Source of the DNA: Artemia franciscana
Lineage: Eukaryota; Arthropoda; Branchiopoda; Anostraca; Artemiidae
Reading direction: 5' to 3'
Length of the DNA: 64,000 bases
Assembly (NCBI RefSeq): GCF_032884065.1
Contig: NC_088872.1
Location: forward strand, 34,134,917-34,198,916
A program made the translations under genes and the position numbers. Under the pieces are notes generated by a model. It was given only the letters and a program-made list of their open reading frames with translations. It had not been told where the DNA came from and did not search any database. This document shows positions 1-10,124 of the stretch, one piece after another (the stretch's first letter is position 1; every line of letters begins with the position of its first letter).

Positions 1-71
1 GAATATCGTTCAAAGACAAATTTTTAATTGTAAGAAGACCGTTGAAAGAGAAATTTCTAATTGTAAAATGA

Positions 72-357
72 CTGAAGAACCTCTAATGGCAACGGAACCA
101 CCATCGAAGTAGATAACCAGTGGGTTTACGGCCAACCTACCATCTTCAAAGATACCACGATAGGAAGACTCTACACCGTCCACCCCAATCAACATGAATG
201 CTTCTTTCTACGCCTGCTTTTGGTGAATGTACCCGGTCCGACATCCTTTGAGTATTTGAGAACCGTAAACGGTACTATACAAGACACTTACCGTAGTGCA
301 TGCCAAGCTCTGAATTTATTGGAGAATGACCAACACTGGGATAACTGCATCGCGTAA
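72..357 (+). pseudogene. Helitron Rep/helicase deletion fragment
   Basis: Three non-adjacent pieces of a Helitron polyprotein are joined here. A start resembling the N-terminal ORF (MTEEPLMA) at about 72-95 runs into Rep residues TTIEVDNQWV, then jumps to GQPTIFKD and reads on through HPNQHECFFLRLLLV and NVPGPTSFEYLRTVNG to LLENDQHWDN before stopping. Compared with the longer copy at 10.1-12.3 kb, about 440 bp are missing between DNQWV and GQPTIFKD. This fragment is useful because it keeps the SFEYLRTVNG..LLENDQHWD segment that the longer copy has lost after NVPGPT. It is an inactive remnant; no complete catalytic motif is present. Confidence 0.8.
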
Positions 358-462
358 CTAATATGGCGCGTAACGACTTACGCGCGTGGGGGGGGGGGGC
401 TTGGGGGGGCGCGAAGCGCGCCACCAACTAGGTGTTGGGGTGGCACGAAGCGCCATTCAATC
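358..462 (+). mobile_element. Helitron 3' tail, damaged terminus
   Basis: The tail common to this family is present: GGCGCGTAAC repeats, a G-run, a first GCGC-GAA-GCGC hairpin and CCAACTAG. It is followed by the second hairpin's left arm GTTGGGGTGGC. The right arm breaks off at GAAGCGCC and continues into ATTCAATC, so the final CCCCAACAGCTAG is lost. It belongs to the fragment immediately upstream. Confidence 0.7.
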
Positions 463-495
463 TTAAACATCGTGACGGATGAAAACTCGGAACAA

Positions 496-1110
496 TCTAT
501 ATATATATAAAAATAAGTTGTCTGTGTGTGTGTGGGTCTGTCTGTCGGGTGACGTCATGTTTTTGTGTCGACTGACGTCATGTTTTCAACTGACGAAATT
601 GCAGACCGGGACATCGGGACACAAATGACGACCGTGACACCGGCACATAGGGAATATAAATGACGACACTCAAAGAGAAAGCGACCGGGACAAAAGGAAT
701 TTTCGATTAGCAATCAACAAAGCACCGGGACACAGGGAGTATAAATGACGACCAGGACATAAGTAAAAAAAAAACTAAAAAAACTAAAAAAAGGTAAAAA
801 CTACAAAAAAAACTAAAAAGAAAAAAAAACTAAAAACTAATAAAAAAACTAAAAAATCTAAAAATCTAAATAAACTAAAAAAGAACAAAAAGAAAAAAGG
901 AAAAAAATAAAAGAGAAAAACAAAACTAAAAAACGAATGTATATACAGACCGGGACACCGGGATACAAATGACGACCGGGACACAGGGAATATAAATGAC
1001 GACCAGGACACAGGGACACAACTACAACGGGGACGCCGGGGGGCACAGGGGGATATAAATGACGACCGGGACACCGGGACACGGGACACCGGGACGCCCG
1101 GGACACACAA
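496..1110 (+). mobile_element. Non-autonomous Helitron 5' end with minisatellite body
   Basis: The element begins with TC at 496 and the family 5' signature TCTATATATATATAAAAATA-AGTTGTCTG. Two TGACGTCA palindromes follow (550-557 and 573-580). The body consists of CCGGGACA-type minisatellite units (600-750 and 948-1110) around a tract of CTAAAAA runs (765-940). A short helicase relic (CGATTAGCAATCAACAAAGC) lies at about 703-722. No 3' hairpin terminus is found before the next element, so the 3' border is undefined. Apparent ORFs rich in Pro/Val/Ser or Phe are translations of the repeats and are not genes. Confidence 0.6.
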
Positions 1111-1139
1111 AGAGAAATCACAGATAGTAGATAGTAGCA

Positions 1140-1690
1140 GTATTTTTCTTTTTCTCCTTTATTTTTCAGTTTTTTTCCTTTTTTTAGTTTTTTTTTCTTT
1201 TTTAGTTCTTTTAGTTTTTACCTTTTTTAGTTTTTTTAGTTTTTTTAGTTTGTTAGCTTTTTTTAGTTTTTTTTATTAGTTTTTAGTTTATTTTATGGTT
1301 TTTTCCTTTTTTTTTAGTTACGCGCCATTGTAGTTGTGTCCCTGTGTCTTTTAGTTTTATTATTGGTTTTTACCCTTTTTTTTTTAGCTTTTTTAGTTTT
1401 TTTCTTTTTTCTTTTTAGTTTTTTTCTTTTTCAGTTTTTAGTTATTTTAGTTTTTTTATTAGTTTTTAGTTTTTCTTTCGTTTTAGTTTTTTTTCGTTTT
1501 TACCTTTTTTTTAGTTTTTTTTAGGTTTTAGTTTTGTAGTTTTTACGTTTTTTTAGTTTTTTTTCTTTTTTAGGTTTTAGTTTTTAAACTTTTATTAGTT
1601 TTTTTTAGTATTCTAGCTTTTTTAGTTTTTTTATTTTTTTCTTTTTAGTTTTTGTTTGTAGTTTTTACCTTTTTCAGTTTTTTCCTTCTT
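1140..1690. repeat. T-rich low-complexity tract (TTTTTAG-like)
   Basis: About 550 bp consist almost wholly of irregular TTTTTTAG, TTTTTCTTTT and TTTTTACC words. The same material recurs at 1906-2380, 2525-2900, 5517-5790, 6840-7150, 22040-22440, 25780-27420 and 28110-28560, in either orientation and always next to Helitron pieces. It looks like internal filler amplified with the elements. Confidence 0.75.
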
Positions 1691-1697
1691 TTGTATT

Positions 1698-1772
1698 CAA
1701 AGTTCGAACCTGCAATCTCTCGAACCTAGAACCTGGAACATGCCGCGTTACCAACTCAGCTACATCAGCTTG
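1698..1772 (-). other. tRNA-like sequence (pseudo-tRNA or SINE head)
   Basis: The reverse complement reads GATGTAGCTGAGTTGGTAAC, an A-box-like D arm, and ends with GCAGGTTCGAAC, a B-box/T-arm-like block. The spacer between them contains an odd TTCCAGGTTCTAGGTTC duplication. I cannot pair a seven-base acceptor stem, so it is not called a functional tRNA. A sister copy in the opposite orientation is at 2438-2516. Confidence 0.5.
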
Positions 1773-1802
1773 TATACTTTCGTTTCTGAATCGGTGTATC
1801 TA

Positions 1803-2400
1803 TCTATATATATAAAAATAAGTTGTTTGTGGGTTATGTCTGTCTGTCGAGTGACGTCGTGTTTGTCTGCATATGACGTCTGAATTATTTCACACTAATA
1901 CAAAAGAAGAAAAAAAAAACTAAAAAAGGTAAAAACTACAAAAAAAACTAAAAAGAAAAAAAACTAAAAAAGCTAAAAAACTAAAAAAAACTAAAAAAAG
2001 GTAAAAAACTAAAAACTAAAAAAAAACTGAAAAAACTAAAAAAAGGCAAAAACTAAAAAAAATTAAAACTAATAAAAAAAACTAAAAAAGCTAAAAAACT
2101 AAAAAAAAATAAAAAAAACTAAAAAAAGGTAAAAAACTAAAAAAACTAAAAACTAAAAAAGAAAAAAACTAAAAAATGAAAAAACTGAAAAATAAAAGAG
2201 AAAAAGAAAACTAAAAAAATATAAACAAAAATAAAAAAAAATAAAAAAGATAAAACTACAAAAAAAAACTAAAAAGAAAAAACGAAAAAAAAAACTAAAA
2301 AAGCTAAAAAAAAAAACGGTAAAAACCAATAAAAAAACTAAAAAGAAAAAAAGGAAAAAAAACTAAATATTTTTTTCATCATATAATATGACGTCTGAAT
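1803..2400 (+). mobile_element. Helitron 5' end followed by A-rich tract
   Basis: TC at 1803 opens the family 5' signature TCTATATATATAAAAATAAG followed by TTGTTTGTGG. A GTGACGTCGTG motif, a decayed TGACGTCA, is at about 1851. From 1906 to 2370 the sequence is CTAAAAA/GGTAAAAA filler. No coding sequence or 3' terminus is visible. Confidence 0.55.
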
Positions 2401-2437
2401 TATTTCATCATATACCAATTCAAAAACGAATGTATTC

Positions 2438-2516
2438 AAGCCGATGTAGCTGAGTTGATAAGGCGTTATGTTCCAGGTTCTAGGTTCAAGAGGTTCCAGG
2501 TTCGAACCTTGGCTTT
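2438..2516 (+). other. tRNA-like sequence (pseudo-tRNA or SINE head)
   Basis: The A-box-like region is TGTAGCTGAGTTGATAAGGC. The T arm is CCAGG-TTCGAAC-CTTGG, a five-pair stem with one G-T wobble. The acceptor strands do not pair, and a repeated AGGTTC block fills the anticodon/variable region. It is the inverted sister of 1698-1772, and both lie inside A/T-rich Helitron filler. Confidence 0.5.
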
Positions 2517-2524
2517 AGCATTCA

Positions 2525-2900
2525 TTTAAAAGAAGCAAAAATCTAAAGAAGGTAAAAACTACAAAAAAAACTAAAAAAAAAATAAAAAATCTAAAAAAGC
2601 TTAAAAACTAAAAAAAAAAACTAAAAAAAGGTTAAAAACTAAAAAAAAACTAAAAAGGAAAAAACCATAAAATAAAATAAAAACTGATAAAAAAACTAAA
2701 AAAAGCTAAAAAACTAAAAAAAAACTAAAAAAACTAAAAAAAGGTAAAAACTAAAAGAACTAAAAAAGAAAAAAAACTAAGAAAAGGAAAAAAAACTGAA
2801 AAATAAAGGAGAAAAAGAAAACTAAAAAAATAAAAATAAAAATAAAAAAACTAAAAAGATAAAAACTTCAAAAAAAACTAAAAAGAAAAAAAGGGAAAAA
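2525..2900. repeat. A-rich low-complexity tract
   Basis: The tract consists of CTAAAAAA, GGTAAAAA and GAAAAAA words and contains no gene. It is the complementary orientation of the T-rich filler elsewhere in the window. Confidence 0.75.
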
Positions 2901-2941
2901 ATTGAAAATTTATTTCATCATATACCAATTCAAAAACGAAT

Positions 2942-3310
2942 GTATATACAGACCGGGACATCGAGGCACAAATGACGACCGAGACACCGGGATGACGACC
3001 GGGACACAGGGAATATAAATGACAACCGGGACGCCGGGACACAACTACAACGGTGACGCCCGTGGCATGGGGGGGATAAATAAATGACGACGGGGACACA
3101 GGCAATGTTCGATTAGCAATCACCATCAACAAAGCTCAAGGGCAATCGTTAGAATCATGAGGTATAGATCTGAATATGCATTGTTTTTCCCATGGACAAT
3201 TATATGTTGCATGTTCAAGAGTCGGTAAACCTGACAATGTATTTATATGCACAGACAATGGGGCAGCGAAGAATGTTGTATGTTCATAAGTTTTACGTCG
3301 TTAAAAACAA
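2942..3310 (+). pseudogene. Minisatellite plus Helitron helicase C-terminal relic
   Basis: CCGGGACA units (2950-3090) lead into a helicase C-terminal piece at about 3105-3310. It is recognisable as ITINKAQGQSLE, then [24 protein letters not shown] and a decayed [18 protein letters not shown] in place of AAATGTGG puts a stop after QSLE, a lesion shared by most short copies here. Helicase motif VI residues (the SRVGK block) are present but isolated. Confidence 0.7.
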
Positions 3311-3484
3311 ATCTATATCTATATATATAAAAATAAGTTGTCTGTCTGTGTGTCTGTCTGTGGATCAGGTGAAGTCATGTTTCTGTGTCGACTGACGTCA
3401 TGAAATTAGTTGTCGTCATTTTTGCTATGACGGTGACGTCATTAAAGATATTTAAGACATATATGTTCACGTAGAAATCTATTA

Positions 3485-3769
3485 ATGTTTAAGTTTAAAA
3501 TGACTGATGAACTTACAATGGCAAAAGCCGATGAAGATGCTCCGGGACGACCGGGACACCGGGACAGGGAATGGTCGATTAGCAATCACCATCAACAAAG
3601 CTCAAGGGCAATCATTAGAATCATGAGGTATAGATCTGAATACAGATTGTTTTCTCATGGACCATTATATGTTGCATGTTCAAGAGTCGGTAAACCTGAC
3701 AATCTATTTATATGCAAAGACAATGGGACAGCAAAGAATGTTGTATATTCGCAAGTTTTACGTAGTTAA
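3485..3769 (+). pseudogene. Fusion ORF inside the non-autonomous Helitron
   Basis: A 94-codon ORF begins with MFKFKMTDELTMAKADEDA, the N-terminus also seen at 16888. It crosses about 45 codons of minisatellite and out-of-frame helicase DNA and ends in the helicase C-terminus ([27 protein letters not shown]). It survives by chance of frame and lacks zinc finger, Rep and ATPase motifs. No function is expected. Confidence 0.6.
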
Positions 3770-3771
3770 AA

Positions 3772-3895
<124 letters not shown>

Positions 3896-4017
3896 ATCTA
3901 TATTCACAGGTGGGACATAGGGACACAACTACAATGGCGCGTAACTATTATGGCGCGTAACGACCTACGCGCGCGGGGGGGCTTGGGGGGGACGCGAAGC
4001 GCCCCCACCAACTAGGT

Positions 4018-4051
4018 GTTGGGGTGGCGCGAAGCGCCACCCCAACAGCTA

Positions 4052-4052
<1 letters not shown>
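4018..4052 (+). other. Helitron 3' terminator hairpin and CTAG
   Basis: The stem is GTTGGGGTGGCGC paired with GCGCCACCCCAAC around a GAA loop, then AG-CTAG. A second hairpin just upstream (about 3989-4007, GC-rich arms around GAA) ends in CCAACTAG, so the tail holds two hairpin-plus-CTAG modules in series. Known Helitron 3' ends carry a short hairpin just before CTRR, which fits. Confidence 0.8.
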
Positions 4053-4132
<80 letters not shown>

Positions 4133-4935
4133 TTTAACGACGTAAAACTTGCGAATATACAACATTATTCGATGTCCCATTGTCTGTGCATATAAATAGA
4201 TTGTCAGGTTTACCGACTCTTGAACATGCAACTTATAACTGTCCATGGGAAAAACAATCCGTATTCAGATCTATACCTCATGATTCTAATGATTGCCCTT
4301 GAGCTTTGTCGATGGTGATTGCTAATTAAACATTCCCTGTGTCGCCGTCGTCATTTATATATCCCCCTGTGCCTCCCGGCGTCCCCGTTGTAGTTGTGTC
4401 ACTGTGTCCCGATCGTCATTTATATTCCCTGTGTCCCGGTCGTCATTTGTGTCCCGGTGTCCCAGTCTGTAATTTCTCTTTGAGTGTCCCAGTCGTCATT
4501 TATATTCCCTGTGTCCAGGTGTCCCGGTCGTCATTTGTGTCCCGGTGTCCCGGTCTGTATATACATTCGTTTTTGAACTTTCAGTTTTTTACCCTTTTTT
4601 AGTTTTTTTTCTGTTCTTGTGATTCCTCGGCACGCCTTCTTTTTTCACTTTCTCTTTTAGCAGCAAGTCTGGTTTCGCGTGCTCTTGTAATTCCTCAGCA
4701 CGCTTTCTTTTCTTACTTTCTCTATCGGCAGCGAGTTTTTTGGCATAGACTCTTTGAGCAGCTTCCTTGGCTATTGACCTTGTAGGTTCTTCAGTCATTT
4801 CACAATTAAACATTTTCCCGTGAACGAATGTCTTAAATACCTTTAATGACGTCATCGTCATAATTACGACATGACAACCTGATGACAAGACTTCACTCGA
4901 CACACAGACACACAGACAACTTATTTTTATATTGA
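4053..4935 (-). mobile_element. Inverted Helitron derivative sharing a terminus
   Basis: Read on the minus strand, the 5' end is TC at 4935 (TCAATATAAAAATAAG, then TTGTCTGTGTG). Next come TGACGTCA (4847-4854), the N-terminal ORF piece (4903-4589), minisatellite, the helicase C-terminal relic (about 4335-4130) and (TA)n (4129-4053). It then meets the CTAG of the plus-strand element head-on and has no tail of its own. The two elements are therefore tail to tail around one hairpin. Confidence 0.65.
4589..4903 (-). pseudogene. Helitron N-terminal ORF fragment
   Basis: A 104-codon ORF contains KEAAQRVYAKKLAADRESKK and then RKRAEELQEH, the start of the charged 23-residue repeats that head Helitron proteins in this window (compare 16888-17592). 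After the first repeat the frame shifts (KPDLLLKEKVKKEGVPRNHK is the repeat DNA read in another frame) and the ORF ends in filler. The zinc finger is absent. Confidence 0.65.
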
Positions 4936-4959
4936 CGATGTGTTGTTTATATTGACGAT

Positions 4960-5509
4960 GTGTTGATGTGTTGTGTTGATATGTATTTTAACATTCCTTG
5001 TGTCCCCGTCGTAAATTATATATCCCCCTGTGCCCCCCGGCGTCCCCGTTGTTGTTGTTTCCCTGTGTCCCGGAGGTCATTTGTGTCCCGGTGTCCCAGT
5101 CTGTAATTTCTCTTTGAGTGTCGCGGTCGTCATTTATATTCCCTGTGTCCAGATGTTCCGGTCGTCAGTTTTGTCCCAGTCGTCATCTGTGCTCCGGTGT
5201 CCAGGTCTATAATTTCTCTTTGAGTGTCCTGGTCGTCATTTATATTCCCTGTGTCCCGGTCGTCATTTGTGTCCCGGTGCTTTGTTGATGGTGATTGCTA
5301 ATCGAACATTCTTTGTGTCCCGGTCGCTTTCTCTTTGAGTGTCCCGGTCGTTGTTTATATTCTCTATGTCTCGGTGTCCCGGTCGTCATTTGTTTCCCGA
5401 TGTCCCGGTCTGTAATTTCGTCAGTCGACAAACATGACGTCAGTCGGAACACAAACATGGCGTCACTCGACAGACCCACAGACAAACAACTTATTTATAT
5501 ATATATAGA
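4960..5509 (-). mobile_element. Helitron 5' region with minisatellite
   Basis: The minus-strand start is TC at 5509 (TATATATATAAATAAG, then TTGTTTGTCTG). TGACGCCA and TGACGTCA sites and CCGGGACA minisatellite units cover 5400-4985. No helicase relic longer than the CGATTAGCAATCACCATCAA piece (about 5285-5306) is present, and no 3' terminus is seen. Confidence 0.55.
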
Positions 5510-5516
5510 TATGATA

Positions 5517-5790
5517 TCATTCATATTTCATTTTTTCTCTTTTTTGTTTTTTTAGTTGTTTTTTTTTTTTTTTTTTTTTTTTTAGTCTTTTTTAGTTGTT
5601 TTTCTATGTTATTATCTTTTTTTTATTATTTTTTTTATTTTTATGTTTTTTATTTATTTTTTTTCTATTATCTTAGGTTTTTTCTTTTTTATAGTTTTTT
5701 TTCAGCTTTTTCTTTTTTTTTAGTGTTTTTTAATTATTTTTTAGTTTTTTACTCTTTTTTTCTTTTTAGTTTTTTTCTTTTTTTATATAT
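5517..5790. repeat. T-rich low-complexity tract
   Basis: Runs of T with TTTTAG and TTTTTC words. ORFs rich in Phe here are repeat translations. No gene seen. Confidence 0.75.
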
Positions 5791-5808
5791 AGTTTTACTT
5801 ATATGAAA

Positions 5809-7209
<1,401 letters not shown>

Positions 7210-7354
7210 AAAATATAGATTTCTTTATTTATAACCTACAGATGAACATAGATAATGACACTGTGGAGCAATAGAAAAAACTAACCCAACATTATTACAA
7301 CTATTAATAGGTCGGTATCATTCTAAGTGGTCGACAAAGTTTCAGTTCAACTGA

Positions 7355-9005
7355 CTGCAGTTTGTACAATTAAGACATCGGCAACATCCTGAGCTTGTAG
7401 AAATTTACATCCTGAGATCGTCAGCCTCTCAGGAAGTAGGACAATGAATCGTTGTCTATTTTTCAGAATTCTCAAAAATTCCTCCTTACTTTTGACGATC
7501 ATGTTAGGAAAGAATTCAATCATTAGATGCGAAAAACCTTTGGTTCTCTTTATCTGTGTGCAATTTTTCGTCGTTGATGCATTAGTGCTAGTCTACCACT
7601 GTCTGACCGCAACCTCTTTTCACATAATCTACGTAAGATTCTGCTACCTTAGAGTATGTGAATCCGGCAGTCCACGGTGTTTTGTGTTCTAGCTAGCTAC
7701 CTTCCAAGACTCTCGGGGGTTGGACATGTCACTGGGCCACCGAGCCTCTAGATTTTCTTCTGTTCATTTTTTAGAGTTTCTAGTCAGCTGATCTCATCAT
7801 CTCGAACAAACTAAAGAGGTCTGGTGAAAAAGAAAAGAGCTCGAACGACAGAAACTTTTAGAAGTCAGAATCACTGGTGCTAATTAATGAGGCTTGACGT
7901 TGACACATTAGAGCTGGTTCGACCATTTCTCTTTCGCTTTCTATCACCATAGATGACTTAACCGTCATGGTCGCAGCCTTATCCATTCTTATGAAAACAA
8001 GTTTTTAATTTCTTTCTCTTCCATATCCTCCAGAATCTTTTCTCCGACAGATTTGGCATCGTTTACGTTTACAGATGATGAGTGCGGACACCACAACCGT
8101 CATGGTCGCAGCCTTATCCATTCTTATGAAAACAAGTACTTAATTTCTTTCGCTTCCATGTCCTCCAGAATCTTTTCTCCCACAGATTTGGCATCGTTTA
8201 CGTTTACAGATGATGAGTGCGGACACCACTAATCATGTTCAGCAGCTCTGAATCTTGCCTGAAGGGTTCTAGGGGCTCAATATATCGAACTATATTTTTT
8301 ATGTCCACCAGAACACTAGCTCTCCTTAAGGATATCGCTTCTTTGGTATTTTTAATAGTCAGCTCTTCAAAGCCAGTCAGGTTCTGCTGGAGTTCGTTAC
8401 CGAGAACCAAAGTAGGCATAGCAAATGTCTAAATTGTCTGCTACAAATTAGTCATGCCTCAGACCGCCACTTCTTTTTATACTTTTCATTAACGTTTGTT
8501 TGATCACCAAATCAGGGAAAGTACAGCCAGGCAGCTGTCAGTTTTCCACATGAACAGGTATTCCTGTAGCATTCTGTAATGCTCTGGGTTGTCTTTTCTC
8601 AACTGAAAAGTGGACCCTTTGAACAGCCAAGTAGACTTCGTGTAAAGATCATGGCCGGAAGCAGAAAAGTAAAGAAGCGTACCTAAGAAATACTGTAGAT
8701 AAAAGCTCAAAACTGTCTTTTTGTTCAGTTCTTAGGTTCTTCCTCCAGATTCTAAGTAGGTCCAGATACTGAAAGTAAAGATGGGCAGTTCTGGAATCGG
8801 ATAACTGTTCTTTTACACTATGGACTATTTCATGGATAAGCTCTGCTGCTCCTGACACCTGCACTTCGTCAATAGTATCTCCTTCAAAGAGCAACTCGTA
8901 CGCCTGTTTTGCCTTTTTAAGGATTTCTGGTAACATATCATTACCATCAATCATTCTGCTTTTCAGTTCTGATGATAAAAGGTTTGCATAAAGGGCTACA
9001 TCCAA
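7355..9005 (-). pseudogene. Decayed copy of an uncharacterised arthropod-type protein
   Basis: Four blocks in N-to-C order on the minus strand read as one protein with broken frames. Block 1 (9005-8504) contains IHEIVHSVKEQLSDSRTAHL, YFQYLDLLRIWRK and, after a frame shift near 8650-8710, LLYFSASGHDLYTKSTWLF. Block 2 (8419-8204) contains GFEELTIKNTKEAISL and DSELLNMISGVRTHH. Block 3 (7674-7588) is WTAGFTYSKVAESYVDYVKR. Block 4 (about 7600-7355) contains KEEFLRILKNRQRFIVLLPE and QDVADVLIVQTAVS. From memory, this order and spacing match a family of long unannotated invertebrate proteins with a YFAASGHNNY-like region and a C-terminal nuclease-like DADLLIV segment. The expected glycine/aspartate-rich end after QTAV is missing. 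The function is unknown and the copy is clearly non-functional. Confidence 0.55.
7961..8230. repeat. 135 bp tandem duplication
   Basis: The segment ACCGTCATGGTCGCAGCC..GACACCAC at 7961-8095 is repeated at 8096-8230 with a few substitutions (for example TTTTTAATTTC versus TACTTAATTTC). The unit is 45 codons long, so the duplication keeps the minus-strand frame of the pseudogene it lies in. Confidence 0.9.
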
Positions 9006-9109
9006 CAGACCGTGACCTCACACAGCACGAGAGACAGCTTTGCCTTGTAACATACTTCGCCCAGTATTAGGAATTTATGCTTCACTTATAATTTCTAAAT
9101 GTTCCGGAT

Positions 9110-9157
9110 CAGCAATAAGGAAAAAACTTGCTGCTGATAGAGCACCCCAACAGCTAG
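9110..9157 (+). mobile_element. Minimal Helitron scrap ending in CTAG
   Basis: AAACTTGCTGCTGATAGAG (N-terminal ORF, KLAADR) is fused directly to CACCCCAACAGCTAG, the last arm of the 3' terminator. CTAG is at 9154-9157 and (TA)n follows. It is the most extreme internal deletion in the window. Confidence 0.7.
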
Positions 9158-9177
9158 TATATATATATATATATATA

Positions 9178-9790
9178 TATCATGAAAAGAGAAATCACCA
9201 ATGCAACAGCACAAACACAAAAAAAAAAAGAAAAAAAAGGGAGACAGAAGGAGAAAAGGAAGACTGTTTTCCTAAATTAGTGATTAATATAGACCAGCAC
9301 TTGAATGAGGCCTTAATTCTACTCATCCATACAATCACATAGGTCAAAGAGAATAGCCATACACAATCAACCATAAAGAATAATCCATGGACAGGCAGGC
9401 ATGTCGTCAATAAGTATAAGTCGTCATTTACCAAACAATAAAAACAATAAAGACAAATAATTCAGAGGCAACCACCCAACACAAGGGCTCATCAGGAGAA
9501 AACACTTGTCTATAGGGTTTCGCCACATTAAATTCTCTACCCAGCCAAGTGTTGTGGCTACCACAGAATATCCATGGCATCCCCGTGTCAGGTATCACCC
9601 CCAAAATACATGCATACGAAAGAAAAAAAAGCAAATGTAAAACAACCAAGTAACACCAAAACAAGCTTATCCTGTTAATATATCCCTCTTTTTAGCTACA
9701 ATAGGTAAACTAAATATGATAAAATTTACCAAATCGCAAATATTAACACATTGCAAAAAACCTGAATGAACTAAACAATCATAGAATTCA
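9178..9790. other. No gene recognised; flank of a (TA)n
   Basis: The block beginning TCATGAAAAGAGAAATCACC (9178) also appears after the (TA)n at 12503 and runs there into the assembly gap. An open minus-strand stretch (about 9664-9428) encodes DTGMPWIFCGSHNTWLGREF, which looks protein-like, but I cannot assign it. The remainder is AT-rich without motifs. Confidence 0.4.
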
Positions 9791-9793
9791 TCT

Positions 9794-10060
9794 TTACCAT
9801 GTGACAAATTTTTCAGCATCACTATGAAATACATATCGCCGAACCTTTGTTTTTTTAAATAAAATCTGGTAGGCATTGATGACCTTATCCAAGTCAAAAT
9901 CCCAAACCCAATCGTCATCGCTATCATTTTTAGTTACAATACGTTTTGACTCTCGCTGTCCAGATGGATTTTCATCTAACTGCACAGTTTTGCATTCTTT
10001 AGCCGCAAGCCTTTTGGAAATAACCCTTTGAGCAGATTCCTCGGCTGTTTCTTCTGCCAT
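9794..10060 (-). pseudogene. Helitron N-terminal piece fused to unknown ORF
   Basis: The ORF starts MAEETAEESAQRVISKRLAA, homologous to the AQRVYAKKLAADR start of the Helitron N-terminal protein. It continues with unrelated sequence (KNDSDDDWVWDFDLDKVINA, FKKTKVRRYVFHSDAEKF). It faces away from the Rep fragment that begins at about 10125, with a shared GCAGCTTCCTCGGCTG stretch at the junction, so an inversion separated the two. The C-terminal part may be captured DNA. I do not recognise it. Confidence 0.5.
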
Positions 10061-10124
10061 TGTAGGATTTGTACTAAAATTTCTCTTTGAATTAACTATT
10101 TGAGCAGCTTCCTCGGCTGCTCGG

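Noticed and set aside
784..1121. ORFs with CPGVPV / RSSFVSRCPG motifs, here and at 2878, 4339, 5030, 6420, 21742, 25612, 28886 and 29101
   Set aside because: They are translations of the CCGGGACA minisatellite and T-rich tracts; open in several frames and strands at once, with no independent evidence of coding.
7444..7692. Plus-strand 82-codon hydrophobic ORF
   Set aside because: The minus strand there encodes the conserved QRFIVLLPE..LIVQTAV block of the decayed gene; the plus ORF is its shadow.
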